From contig NZ_CP027858.1 in the NCBI RefSeq assembly GCF_005519465.1, forward strand, positions 4,588,001 through 4,652,000: 64,000 nucleotides of DNA, read 5' to 3'. The DNA comes from Streptomyces clavuligerus. GTDB lineage: Bacteria > Actinomycetota > Actinomycetes > Streptomycetales > Streptomycetaceae. Each line of letters opens with the position of its first letter. Positions within the stretch are counted from its first letter, which is position 1. The notes under the pieces are model-generated. The model had not been told where the DNA came from and did no database searches. It was given only the letters and a program-made list of their open reading frames with translations. Below, piece after piece: positions 1 to 8,166 of the stretch. The translations under genes and the position numbers were made by a program.

Positions 1-1168
1 CCGCGAAGACCCGCTCGCGCCCGCCCTTGAGGGCCGCCTCCAGTGCCAGGTCCTCGTACGCCGTGACCTGGGCGATCAGCCCCGCGAACAGCGGGTCGAC
101 CCGCTCCACGGGCAGCGGCGCCGCGCCCGCGTTGCCCACCGCCGCCTGGACCTCGATGACGGCGTCGTCGGGGAGGAACGGCAGGGTGCCGCCGTTGCGG
201 GTGTTGACCACCTGGTACGGGCTGCCGCCCCCGCCGAGCAGCGCGGCGGCGAGGTCGACGGCCGCCTCCGAGTAGAAGGCGCCACCCCGCTTGGCCAGCA
301 GCTCCGGCTTGGTGTCCAGGGTGGGGTCTGCGTACATCGCGAGGAGTTCCTTCTCCATCGCGGCGACCTCGGCGGCCCGGGACGGCTTGGTCCGCAGCTC
401 CCGGACGACCTCGTCGTGCGCGTAGAAGTAGCGCAGATAGTACGAGGGGACCACGCCGAGCCGGTCGAGGAGCTGCCTCGGCAGCCCGAGGTCCGAGGCG
501 AGGGACTCGCCGTGCTCCGCGATCAGCCCGGGGAGGCGGTCGGCGCCCTCGGGGCCGCCGATCCGGACCCCGGTCTCCCAGGTGAGATGGTTCAGCCCCA
601 CATGGTCGAGGTGGACCTGCGCCGGGTCCACGTCGAGCAGCCGAGCGAACCGCCGCTGGAAGCCGATGGCCACATTGCACAGCCCGACGGCCTTGTGCCC
701 GGCCTGGAGCAGCGCCCGGGTCACGATCCCCACCGGGTTGGTGAAGTCGATGATCCAGGCGTTCGGGTTGGACCGGCGGACGCGTTCGGCGATGTCCAGG
801 ACGACGGGGACGGTGCGCAGCGCCTTGGCGAGCCCGCCCGCGCCGGTGGTCTCCTGGCCGACGCAGCCGCACTCCAGCGGCCAGGTCTCGTCCTGGAGCC
901 GGGCGGCCTGTCCGCCGACCCGCAGCTGGAGCAGGACCGCGTCGGCGTCGGCGACCCCCGCGTCCACGTCGGAGGTGGTGACGACGGTGCCGCTGTGGCC
1001 CTGCTTGGCGAAGATCCGCCGGGCCAGCCCGCCGACCAGGTCGAGCCGGTCGGCCGCCGGGTCGATGAGAACCAGCTCGCTGATGGGGAGGGTGTCCCTC
1101 AATCGGGCGAAGCCGTCGATCAACTCGGGGGTATAGGTGGAGCCGCCACCCACGACTGCGAGCTTCAT
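1..1168 (-). CDS. csnH: GH4-family glycosidase, csnH-like (3' end cut by window edge)
   Basis: Intracellular glycoside hydrolase of family 4 (NAD- and divalent-metal-dependent), probably cleaving imported glucosamine disaccharides or short oligomers. The N-terminus has the Rossmann motif VVGGGSTYTPEL. The family metal ligands are visible as Cys164 (LCNVAIG) and His194 (LNHLTW). About 389 codons are present; GH4 enzymes are usually 420-450 residues, so roughly the last 30-50 residues lie outside the window. The ATG lies 9 bp after the csnG stop codon, so it is the last visible gene of the csnR-E-F-G-H operon. Family annotation alone would give 6-phospho-beta-glucosidase. The csn assignment rests on gene order matching the chitosan-utilisation operon known in Streptomyces coelicolor/lividans, where a sugar kinase gene would follow. 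Confidence 0.85.
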   Translation of the reverse strand, partial: MKLAVVGGGSTYTPELIDGFARLRDTLPISELVLIDPAADRLDLVGGLARRIFAKQGHSGTVVTTSDVDAGVADADAVLLQLRVGGQAARLQDETWPLECGCVGQETTGAGGLAKALRTVPVVLDIAERVRRSNPNAWIIDFTNPVGIVTRALLQAGHKAVGLCNVAIGFQRRFARLLDVDPAQVHLDHVGLNHLTWETGVRIGGPEGADRLPGLIAEHGESLASDLGLPRQLLDRLGVVPSYYLRYFYAHDEVVRELRTKPSRAAEVAAMEKELLAMYADPTLDTKPELLAKRGGAFYSEAAVDLAAALLGGGGSPYQVVNTRNGGTLPFLPDDAVIEVQAAVGNAGAAPLPVERVDPLFAGLIAQVTAYEDLALEAALKGGRERVFA

Positions 1169-1177
1169 TTCTTTTCC

Positions 1178-2074
1178 TTAGCCCTTCACTCCGGTCAGTG
1201 TGACACCCTCGACGAACGCCTTTTGGGCGAAGAAGAAGACGAGGATCACGGGGGCCATGACCAGGACGGTCGCGGCCATGGTCAGATTCCAGTCGGTGTG
1301 GTGCGCGCCCTTGAACGACTCCAGTCCATAGCTGAGCGTCCACGCGGCCGGATTCTCGGACGTGTAGATCTGCGGGCCGAAGTAGTCGTTCCAGGCGTAG
1401 AAGAACTGGAAGAGCGCGACCGCGGCGATACCGGGCTTGGCCATCGGGAGGACCACCCTGAGCAGGGTGCGCACCTCGCCGCAGCCGTCGACCCGGGCCG
1501 AGTCGATGTACTCGTTCGGAATGGTCAGCAGGAACTGCCGCAGCAGGAAGATCGCGAAGGCGTCGCCGAAGGCCATGGGGATGATCAGCGGCCAGAGCGT
1601 GCCGGTGAGGTCCAGCTCCTTCGCCCAGAAGAGGTACATCGGGACGACGATCACCTGGGGCGGCAGCATCATCATCGAGATGACCAGCATCATCGCCAGC
1701 CGCTGGCCCCGGAAGCGGAACTTCGCCAGCGCGTAGGCCACCGGGATCGAGGAGACGACCGTGAGGACCGTGCCCAGACCGGCGTAGATCAGGGTGTTCC
1801 GCCACCAGGTGAGGAAGCCGGGCGTGTCGAGCACCTTGGTGTAGTTGCCCCACTCCCAGGTGGTGGGAATGAGATCGCGGGTGAGCGTCTGCTGACCGTT
1901 CATCAGCGAGGTCAGTACCACGAAGACGAAGGGCAGGACGAAGAAGAGCGCGGCGGCGATCGCGAGCGAGTGCACGCCGATCCAGTGGAGCAGCACCCTC
2001 CGGCGGGCCGCCCGGGCCGCCGGAGTCGGCGGGGCTTCCTTCGCCGCGGATTTCCTGTCGAGTACCTGGGCCAT
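1178..2074 (-). CDS. csnG: ABC sugar permease, MalG type (CsnG-like)
   Basis: Inner-membrane permease of a carbohydrate ABC importer (CUT1 family). The 298-residue product has a Lys/Arg-rich cytoplasmic N-terminus, six predicted membrane segments and an EAA loop (EYIDSARVDGCG, about residues 190-200) that docks the ATPase. It starts 3 bp after the csnF stop, so the two permeases are translationally close. No ATPase gene is present. In Streptomyces such importers share the multitask ATPase MsiK encoded elsewhere, so the same is inferred here. The likely substrate is glucosamine oligosaccharides, by operon context only. Confidence 0.9.
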   Translation of the reverse strand: MAQVLDRKSAAKEAPPTPAARAARRRVLLHWIGVHSLAIAAALFFVLPFVFVVLTSLMNGQQTLTRDLIPTTWEWGNYTKVLDTPGFLTWWRNTLIYAGLGTVLTVVSSIPVAYALAKFRFRGQRLAMMLVISMMMLPPQVIVVPMYLFWAKELDLTGTLWPLIIPMAFGDAFAIFLLRQFLLTIPNEYIDSARVDGCGEVRTLLRVVLPMAKPGIAAVALFQFFYAWNDYFGPQIYTSENPAAWTLSYGLESFKGAHHTDWNLTMAATVLVMAPVILVFFFAQKAFVEGVTLTGVKG

Positions 2075-2077
2075 GAC

Positions 2078-3019
2078 TCAGTCCCCCATCCGGATGAGGC
2101 CGCCGCGCCGCCGCATCAGCAGGGAGGTGAAGGCCATGGCGAGTGCGAAGAGCACCAGGGCGACGACCGCCGCCGCGCCGTAGTCGAACCGCTGGAAACC
2201 GGCGTTGAAAATGGTCTGGGGCAGGGTCAGCGTGGATTTCTCGGGATACCCCGGCTCGAATATCTGGCCGCTGCCGCCCATGTTCCCCGAGGCGACCTTC
2301 GCCGCGACCAGGGGCTGTGTGTAGTACTGCATGGTGGCGATGACCCCGGTCACCACGGCGAACAGCACGATCGGCGAGATGTTCGGCAGCGTGACGAAAC
2401 GGAACTGCTGCCAGGCCGAGGCGCCGTCGAGCTGGGCCGCCTCGTACTGCTCCTTGGGCACGTCGAGCAGGGCCGCCATGAAGATCACCATCAGATCGCC
2501 GATACCCCAGATGGCGAGCAGGGTGAGGGCGGGTTTGGACCAGGCGGGGTCGGTGAACCAGGTCGGGGGCGAGAGTCCGACCGACTCCAGCGCCGTGTTG
2601 ACGGGGCCCGTGCCGGGGTTGAGCAGAAAGACGAAGGAGAGCGTGGCGGCGACGGGCGGGGCGAGATAGGGCAGGTAGAAGAGGGTCCGGAAGATCCCGG
2701 TCCCCGTCTTGACCTTGGTGATCAGCAGGCCGATGCCGAGACCGAAGGCCACCCGGCAGGTGACCATGACCAGCACCAGCCAGAGGGTGTTGCGCAAGGC
2801 GGGCCAGAACATGGGGTAGTCGTTGAAGACATACGTCCAGTTGTCCAGGCCGTTGAACTCGGGCGGACGGAAACCGTCGTACTTCATGAAGGAGAAGTAC
2901 ACGGTGGAGATCAGTGGATAGGCGAAGAAGACGCTGAATCCGATCAACCAGGGCGAGAGGAAGGCCAGGGTCCGAAGCGCCGACCGGCGGCGCTTCGAAC
3001 GCAGGGTGTGAGTGGTCAT
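2078..3019 (-). CDS. csnF: ABC sugar permease, MalF type (CsnF-like)
   Basis: Partner permease of the CUT1 importer, 313 residues. A basic N-terminal tail (RSKRRRSALR) is followed by six predicted membrane helices, with the EAA-type loop at about residues 195-210 (EQYEAAQLDGAS). The ATG is 13 bp downstream of the csnE stop and 3 bp separate its stop from csnG, indicating one transcript. It forms the heterodimeric channel with CsnG and receives sugar from lipoprotein CsnE. Substrate specificity cannot be read from the permease and is inferred from the adjoining ROK repressor, its operator and the GH4 enzyme. Confidence 0.9.
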   Translation of the reverse strand: MTTHTLRSKRRRSALRTLAFLSPWLIGFSVFFAYPLISTVYFSFMKYDGFRPPEFNGLDNWTYVFNDYPMFWPALRNTLWLVLVMVTCRVAFGLGIGLLITKVKTGTGIFRTLFYLPYLAPPVAATLSFVFLLNPGTGPVNTALESVGLSPPTWFTDPAWSKPALTLLAIWGIGDLMVIFMAALLDVPKEQYEAAQLDGASAWQQFRFVTLPNISPIVLFAVVTGVIATMQYYTQPLVAAKVASGNMGGSGQIFEPGYPEKSTLTLPQTIFNAGFQRFDYGAAAVVALVLFALAMAFTSLLMRRRGGLIRMGD

Positions 3020-3032
3020 CGCGGCGGCTGGG

Positions 3033-4370
3033 TCACTTCAGCTTGGCGATGTCGGTGTCGATCTGCCGCGCGGCCTTCTCCAGACCCGCCTGGAGGTCCT
3101 TGAGCTGGCCCGACTCATAGCGCAGACCGACGTCCTGGAGGGTGGTGTGGTAGGCGCCGCCGTCGACGTTGGCCGGGCTGGTGTTGGACTTCGGGTGCTG
3201 CGCGATGTCGATGAAGGTCTGGAACTCCGGCGCGTGCTTCAGCCCCGGCGACTTCAGCGCCTCGATCGTGGAGGGCACATTGCGGATGTCGTTGGAGAAC
3301 GCGACCACGGCGTCGGTGTCCGTGGTCATGAACTTCACCAGCTCCCACGCGGCGTTCTGCTTCTTGCTGGTGGAGGCGATACCGAGGATGGTGCCGGAGA
3401 GATAGCCCTTGCCGTAGTCGGCGACCTGGTCGTCGGGAACGGGCAGCGGGGCGGTGCCGATACCGAACTTCACCCCGGCGTCCTTGGCCATGCCGAGCCG
3501 CCATTCGCCGTCGAGCTGCATGGCGACCTGACCGGTGTGGAACGGGTGCTTCGCGCCCCATTCGTCACCGAAGGTATTGCGGTACTTCTTCAGCTTTCCA
3601 TAGCCGCCCAGCTTGTCGACCAGATTCTTCTGGAACGTCATCATCCGGGAGAACGCCGGGTCCTTGGCGATGTTCGACTTGCCCTCGGCGTCGAAGTAGG
3701 TCGGGGACCACTGCGGGACATAGTGCGAGATGGTCGTCTCGTAGCCGTGGTAGTTGGGCATGAAGCCCAGCTGCTCATAGCTGTCGCCCTTGGCCTCGGT
3801 GAGCTGCTGGGCGACCTTCTCGAACTCGCTCCAGGTCTTCGGCGGCGCCTTGATGCCCGCTTTCGCGAAGGCGTCCTTGTTGTAGTAGAGGCCGTAGGCG
3901 TCGCTCAGCAGCGGCAGCGAGCACTGGTTCCCGTCGAACCGGGTGTAGTCGAGGAGGGGCTTGTGGAAGACCTTCGCCGGGTCGATGCCCGACTTCTCCA
4001 GGAAGGGCGTGAGGTCGGTGAAGGCGCGCGTCGCGCAGAACTTTCCGACATTGGTGGTGGAGAAGGAGGAGACCACGTCCGGAGCCTTGGAACCGCCCGC
4101 GCGCAACGCCTGGTTCACCTTGTCGTCGGTCATATTGCTGACGACCTTGACCTTGATGTTCTTGTGCGCTGCCTCGAAGCGCTCGATGTTCTTCTGGATC
4201 GCCTTGACCTCGCTGGGGGCGGACCAGCCGTGCCAGAAGGTCAGGGTGGTCTCGGCCTTGGGGTCGTCGTTGGCGGTCTCTTCGTTCGACCCGGTGCAGG
4301 CGGTGGCGAAGAGGGCCAGGGCGGCGGTGGTGGCGAGCGCTGCCGCGGATTTCCTGGTGCGTATGGACAT
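3033..4370 (-). CDS. csnE: Extracellular sugar-binding lipoprotein (CsnE-like)
   Basis: Solute-binding protein of the ABC importer, 445 residues. A lipoprotein signal (RTRK followed by an Ala/Leu-rich stretch) ends in the lipobox LFATAC with lipidation at Cys25. The mature protein has the family-1 binding-protein pattern: LTFWHGW near the N-terminus, YNKDAFAKAGI in the middle and MQLDGEWRLGMAKDAG further on. It anchors outside the membrane and feeds CsnF/CsnG. It is separated from csnR by about 190 bp of G-rich DNA, much more than the gaps between the other operon genes, so a second promoter or an RNA-processing or attenuation site could lie there. Ligand inferred as chitosan-derived glucosamine oligomers. 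Confidence 0.9.
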   Translation of the reverse strand: MSIRTRKSAAALATTAALALFATACTGSNEETANDDPKAETTLTFWHGWSAPSEVKAIQKNIERFEAAHKNIKVKVVSNMTDDKVNQALRAGGSKAPDVVSSFSTTNVGKFCATRAFTDLTPFLEKSGIDPAKVFHKPLLDYTRFDGNQCSLPLLSDAYGLYYNKDAFAKAGIKAPPKTWSEFEKVAQQLTEAKGDSYEQLGFMPNYHGYETTISHYVPQWSPTYFDAEGKSNIAKDPAFSRMMTFQKNLVDKLGGYGKLKKYRNTFGDEWGAKHPFHTGQVAMQLDGEWRLGMAKDAGVKFGIGTAPLPVPDDQVADYGKGYLSGTILGIASTSKKQNAAWELVKFMTTDTDAVVAFSNDIRNVPSTIEALKSPGLKHAPEFQTFIDIAQHPKSNTSPANVDGGAYHTTLQDVGLRYESGQLKDLQAGLEKAARQIDTDIAKLK

Positions 4371-4449
4371 GGCGGTGTCTCCCTCGCGAAAGCGGGCTGA
4401 AGGGGTGGGATATGCCGGTCGTGTCGTGCTGTCGGAAGTGCCGTGGGGG

Positions 4450-4556
4450 GTTGGTGGCGTGGGTGGCGCCGGTACGAGGACGGGAACGGGGAGCGGGGGA
4501 CGAGGACGGGACGGGGATGGGGGACGGGGATGGGGACGGGGGTGCGGGGGGCGCCG
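4450..4556. repeat. G-rich tract with GACGGG/GGGGA repeats between csnR and csnE
   Basis: The plus strand carries many runs of three to six G in a short-period pattern of GAGGACGGG, GACGGGGA and GGGGACGGGG units. The csn mRNA (minus strand) would be C-rich here while the plus DNA strand has G-quadruplex potential. It fills most of the csnR-csnE gap and no gene is seen in it. Confidence 0.6.
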
Positions 4557-4558
4557 GT

Positions 4559-5794
4559 CTACGGGGCCCGGCGCTGGGCGGTGGTGTCGAAGATCTCGTC
4601 ACGGGTGGCGGCGAGCGCGCTCTCCAGGGCCCCGCGCAGCACCGGGTGGTCCCGCACGGAGCCGATGACGAGCCGGGGCCGGGAGGCGGCCAGTTCGGCC
4701 AGCTCCGCCTGGACCCGGGCGCGCAGGGGCTCCCCTCCGGCCGCGATCGCCTCCCCGGAGAGGACCACCAGCTCCGGGTCGAGGACGGCGACGAGGGAGG
4801 CGAGTCCGGTGGCGAGCCCGGTGGCGTAGGTGTCGAGGAAGGCGCGGTACGGACCCGAGTCGGCCTCGGCGGCCCGGGCCACGAGCGCGCCCGCGACCTG
4901 CACGTAGTGGCCCTGGCCCACCGGCTCCACCCCCAGCTCGTGGGCGAGCCGGGGCAGCACCTGGGCGCCCGCCAGCTCCTGGAAGCCGCCGCTGTTGGCC
5001 TTCGTCACCCCGCGGACGAGGGGGGTGCCGGGGACCGGCAGGAAGCCGACCTCGCCCGCGCCGCCGGTGGAGCCCCGGTGCAGCCGTCCGCCGATGACGA
5101 CGGCGGCGCCGAGCCCTTCCTCGTTCCACAGCAGGACGAAGTTCTCGTGGTCACGGGCGACCCCGAGCCGCTGCTCGGCGACGGCGACGAGATTGACGTC
5201 GTTCTCGTACCCGACCGGCATCGGCAGGGCGGCGTCCAGCTCCTCCAGGAGGTCGGGGGAGTGCCAGCCGGGCAGATGGGAGGCGTAGCGGAGCCGTCCC
5301 GTCGAGGGGTCGAAGGCGCCCGGGGTCCCGATCACCAGCCGGTGCACGTCCGCCGTGGTGATCCCGGCGGCCTCCGCCGCGCCCTCCAGCGCGGCGACGA
5401 CCCGGCGGACGGCGTTCTCGGCGCGCCGCCCCGGGGTCGGCAGCTCGAACTCGCCGACGGTGCGGCCGGTGAGGTCGGCGACGGCGGCGCGGATGCGCAG
5501 CGGGGTCACATCGATCCCGGCGGCGAAGGCGGCCCGCCCGTTCACCGCGTAGAGCTGCGCGTTGGGCCCCGGCCGTCCCTCGGTGGTCCCGGTGGCGACG
5601 ACCAGCCCGGCGGACTCCAGCCGGGCCAGGAGCTGGGAGGCGGTGGGCTTGGAGAGGCCGGTCAGCTTGCCGATCCGGGTGCGCGACAGAGGTCCGTGGG
5701 CCAGCAGCAGATCGAGCGCGGCACGGTCGTTCATGGCGCGGAGCACACGAGGTGTACCGGGGGTCGTCCCTGGGGAGGGATGAGATCCGGCCAC
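4559..5794 (-). CDS. csnR: ROK-family transcriptional repressor (CsnR-like)
   Basis: Repressor of the chitosan-oligomer operon, 411 residues. An N-terminal winged helix-turn-helix (ALDLLLAHGPLSRTRIGKL then SKPTASQLLARL, about residues 20-60) is followed by a ROK sugar-kinase-like domain (VTPLRIRAAVADLTG; LVIGTPGAFD; YENDVNLVA; GGAGEVGFLPVPG). The GTG at 5794 is chosen because an AGGTG ribosome-binding site lies 8 nt upstream; the ATG at 5734 would cut into the HTH. The usual ROK zinc motif CxCGxxGCxE is absent: the segment after GEVGF has no cysteines. A perfect 19-bp palindrome at 5858-5876 next to its promoter suggests autoregulation. Gene order matches csnR of S. coelicolor/lividans. Confidence 0.88.
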   Translation of the reverse strand: MAGSHPSPGTTPGTPRVLRAMNDRAALDLLLAHGPLSRTRIGKLTGLSKPTASQLLARLESAGLVVATGTTEGRPGPNAQLYAVNGRAAFAAGIDVTPLRIRAAVADLTGRTVGEFELPTPGRRAENAVRRVVAALEGAAEAAGITTADVHRLVIGTPGAFDPSTGRLRYASHLPGWHSPDLLEELDAALPMPVGYENDVNLVAVAEQRLGVARDHENFVLLWNEEGLGAAVVIGGRLHRGSTGGAGEVGFLPVPGTPLVRGVTKANSGGFQELAGAQVLPRLAHELGVEPVGQGHYVQVAGALVARAAEADSGPYRAFLDTYATGLATGLASLVAVLDPELVVLSGEAIAAGGEPLRARVQAELAELAASRPRLVIGSVRDHPVLRGALESALAATRDEIFDTTAQRRAP

Positions 5795-5857
5795 GGATGT
5801 CGCACCTGCCTTCCGGCTTCCGATCGTGTCACCGCCCGGGTCCACCGGAGCCGGACT

Positions 5858-5876
5858 GTTAGGAAAGTTTCCTAAC
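5858..5876. promoter_or_regulatory. csn operator: perfect palindrome GTTAGGAAAGTTTCCTAAC
   Basis: A perfect 9+1+9 inverted repeat located 64 bp upstream of the csnR start and immediately downstream of a good promoter. It matches the TTAGGAAA/TTTCCTAA type of palindrome described for CsnR-regulated chitosanase genes. Its position at about +2 to +20 of the predicted transcript fits repression by blocking promoter clearance. Confidence 0.85.
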
Positions 5877-5884
5877 CCAGGAGG

Positions 5885-5914
5885 AAAATAGGACTCATGT
5901 CGGCTTGGCGTCAA
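5885..5914 (-). promoter_or_regulatory. Predicted csnR-H operon promoter
   Basis: Read on the minus strand, TTGACG (5914-5909) and TATTTT (5890-5885) are separated by 18 bp, close to the vegetative sigma-HrdB consensus. The -10 hexamer ends 8 bp before the csn operator. Confidence 0.65.
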
Positions 5915-6062
5915 TGGTCCATGCCTGCGGGGCGGGAAACCGCCGCCCGGACGGGGGCGGCGGCCATGCGCCGTTCCAGGCCGTGCGCCGCCCGTTCTGT
6001 GGGACTCTGAGACCCGAGGACGGGTCCGGCGGAGCAGTCCGCGCGAGCAGCAGGAGGCGGCC

Positions 6063-6653
6063 GTGACCGTGACCACCGATCGGCCGCAGATGCTGCCCGA
6101 GGAGTTCGAGGCCGCCGCGCGTGCCCTGACCGGCGCGGTCGAAGGCGTCCGCCCGGAGTTCATCCACGGCAAGATGGGCATCAAGCCGGTGCCCGACGGC
6201 GATCACGAGCGCATCATCCAGTGGCTCATCCGGATCTGTCTCCGGCACCGCCCGGAGCTGTGGCTCTCGACCGGCCAGGGGCTGCTCGTCGAGACGTGTC
6301 GCAAGGGCCACGCCCGCCCGGACGGCACACTCGCGGACGCGGAGGCGTTCGTGGGGGCGGGGGAGTGGGCCGACCCGGCGCCCGTGCTCATGGTGGTGGA
6401 GATCACCTCGTACGACACCGACACCGACACCGACCGGCGCGACCGGGTGGAGAAGCCCCGGTCCTACGCCGAGACCGGCATCCCCGTCTGTCTGCTGATC
6501 GACCGGGACACCTGCGAGGTCAAGGTGCACAGCGGCCCCGACGGCACCCGCTACGAGAGTGTGCTCACGGTGCCCTTCGGCAAGGAGATCACTCTCCCCG
6601 ACCCGATCGGCATCACCCTGGACACGGAACCGCTCAAGAACTGGGTGCGCTGA
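6063..6653 (+). CDS. Uma2-family (DUF820) putative endonuclease
   Basis: A 196-residue protein of the Uma2/DUF820 family, which has a PD-(D/E)xK nuclease-like fold and no established cellular role. Family landmarks visible are ARPDGTLAD (about residues 82-90), LMVVEITSYDT (about 110-120), EKPRSYAETGIP (about 130-141) and LLIDRDT. The S-P-S-T seen in many relatives is replaced by S-Y-D-T followed by a TDTDTD run. The start is GTG with a weak upstream AGGAGG at 6053-6058. It is monocistronic, divergent from csnR and closed by a strong hairpin. Streptomyces genomes carry many scattered copies; a restriction function is not demonstrated. Confidence 0.8.
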   Translation: MTVTTDRPQMLPEEFEAAARALTGAVEGVRPEFIHGKMGIKPVPDGDHERIIQWLIRICLRHRPELWLSTGQGLLVETCRKGHARPDGTLADAEAFVGAGEWADPAPVLMVVEITSYDTDTDTDRRDRVEKPRSYAETGIPVCLLIDRDTCEVKVHSGPDGTRYESVLTVPFGKEITLPDPIGITLDTEPLKNWVR

Positions 6654-6683
6654 GTCCTGACCGGCACGCGAGGCCGGTACAGC

Positions 6684-6724
6684 GGGAAGGGCCCCGCGGA
6701 CAGCGCGTCCGCGGGGCCCTTCCC
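6684..6724. terminator. Bidirectional terminator, perfect 18-bp stem
   Basis: Arms 6684-6701 and 6707-6724 are perfectly complementary with a 5-nt loop. It lies between the convergent Uma2 gene and the MscS gene and can serve both. Confidence 0.85.
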
Positions 6725-6736
6725 CATCGGCGGCCG

Positions 6737-6790
6737 GGCTGTGCCGACCACGCCGAAGAGGCCGAACAGGCCGAATAGGCCGACTACGCC
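6737..6790. repeat. Short imperfect tandem repeat (GGCCGAA/CGCCGA units)
   Basis: Six or so 9-bp units of the type A(G/C)GCCGA(A/C) lie just downstream of the MscS stop codon. Function unknown; possibly slippage-derived. Confidence 0.5.
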
Positions 6791-6792
6791 GA

Positions 6793-7890
6793 CTACTTGG
6801 TCAGGCTCGGGCCCGGGGGTATCGGGTTGGTGGCCAGGGACTGCGGGGACGTGGGGCTGGCCAGGGCGGACGGGGGCGCCACCGTGGCGGACGGGTCGGT
6901 GGGCGCGGGCTCCTCGACGGCCAGGGGGAGGCCGCCGACGATGCGGATGCCCGCCGCGTCGAAGGCCCGCTTGATCCGCCAGCGCAGCTCCCGCTCGACC
7001 CCGAGCGCCTTGCCCGGCATCGTCTTCGCCGCGACCCGCAGGGTCATCGAGTCCAGCAGCACCTCGGTGAGCCCCAGCGTCTCCACCGGGCCCCACAGCC
7101 GCTCGTTCCACGGCTCGGCCTTGGCCAGCTCCTCCCCGACCTCGGCGATCACCGCGCCGACCCGGTCCAGGTCCTCCGAGGGGCGGACCGTGACATCGAC
7201 CGCCGCGGTCGCCCAGCCCTGGCTGAGGTTGCCGATCCGCTTGATCTCGCCGTTGCGGACGTACCAGATCTCGCCGTCGTCGCCGCGCAGCTTGGTCACC
7301 CGCAGACCGACCTCGATCACCTCGCCCGACGCCACCCCCGCGTCGATCGAGTCCCCGACCCCGTACTGGTCCTCCAGGATCATGAAGACGCCGGAGAGGA
7401 AGTCCGTCACCAGATTGCGGGCGCCGAAACCGATGGCCACACCCGCGACACCGGCCGAGGCCAGCAGCGGGGCCAGATCGATCTCGAAGGCGCCGAGGAT
7501 CATGAGTCCCGCGGTGCCGAGGATCAGGAAGGACGCCACCGAGCGCAGTACGGAGCCGATGGCCTCCGAGCGCTGCCGCCGCCGTTCGGCGTTGACGAGG
7601 AGTCCGCCGAGCGCGGTGCCCTCCACGGCCTGCGCGGAACGGTTCATGCGCTCGATCAGCTTGGTCAGCGCCCGGCGCACCAGCATCCGCAGGACCAGGG
7701 CGACCACCAGGATCAGCGCGATCCGCAGTCCGGTGTTCAGCCAGGTGGACCAGTTCTGCTCCACCCAGCCCGCTGCGTCGGTCGCCTGCTTGGCGGCGTC
7801 GTCCAGGGAGACCACCCCGGGCACGGCGGCGTTCGGGTCCTCGGAGGCGAGCAGCCGGGTGAGGGGGGAGGACAGGGGGACATGGGTCAC
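6793..7890 (-). CDS. Small-conductance mechanosensitive channel (MscS family)
   Basis: Membrane channel releasing solutes on hypo-osmotic shock. The 365-residue product has an extracytoplasmic N-terminal part, membrane segments at about 45-65 (IALILVVALVLRML), 110-130 (FLILGTAGLMILGAF) and 135-160, and the conserved pore-lining and beta-domain stretch VAIGFGARNLVTDFLSGVFMILEDQYGVGDSI. The GTG at 7890 is chosen because GGAGG sits 10 nt upstream; an ATG at 7911 lacks a ribosome-binding site. The C-terminal tail is Pro/Ala/Ser-rich and variable. It stands alone between the Uma2 gene and the HNH gene. Confidence 0.9.
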   Translation of the reverse strand: MTHVPLSSPLTRLLASEDPNAAVPGVVSLDDAAKQATDAAGWVEQNWSTWLNTGLRIALILVVALVLRMLVRRALTKLIERMNRSAQAVEGTALGGLLVNAERRRQRSEAIGSVLRSVASFLILGTAGLMILGAFEIDLAPLLASAGVAGVAIGFGARNLVTDFLSGVFMILEDQYGVGDSIDAGVASGEVIEVGLRVTKLRGDDGEIWYVRNGEIKRIGNLSQGWATAAVDVTVRPSEDLDRVGAVIAEVGEELAKAEPWNERLWGPVETLGLTEVLLDSMTLRVAAKTMPGKALGVERELRWRIKRAFDAAGIRIVGGLPLAVEEPAPTDPSATVAPPSALASPTSPQSLATNPIPPGPSLTK

Positions 7891-8166
7891 GGGGGGATGA
7901 CCTCCAGGCATTGCGTACGGCTGGCCAACCACAGTAACGGGGCAGGAGCGCGGTTCCCGATGTCCTGTTCGAGGGAGAGACAAGTCTCACCCGGGGATGA
8001 ATTCGGGAGGCCGGGCGTTGTGATGGATGCCGCCCGAGGTGTGGTGGAAAACACTCCGAGCCCGTTACGGCCACGTGGTGGCGCTCGGACCTGGCCTGAG
8101 GAGAGACTGAACTCAGATCGTCCCGGCGCGAGCCACGCGCCGCCGGCGTACAAGGAGGCATCCGCC

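Noticed and set aside
416..3103. Very long plus-strand ORF opposite the csn operon
   Set aside because: Antisense shadow caused by strong GC3 bias; the minus-strand genes have clear domains.
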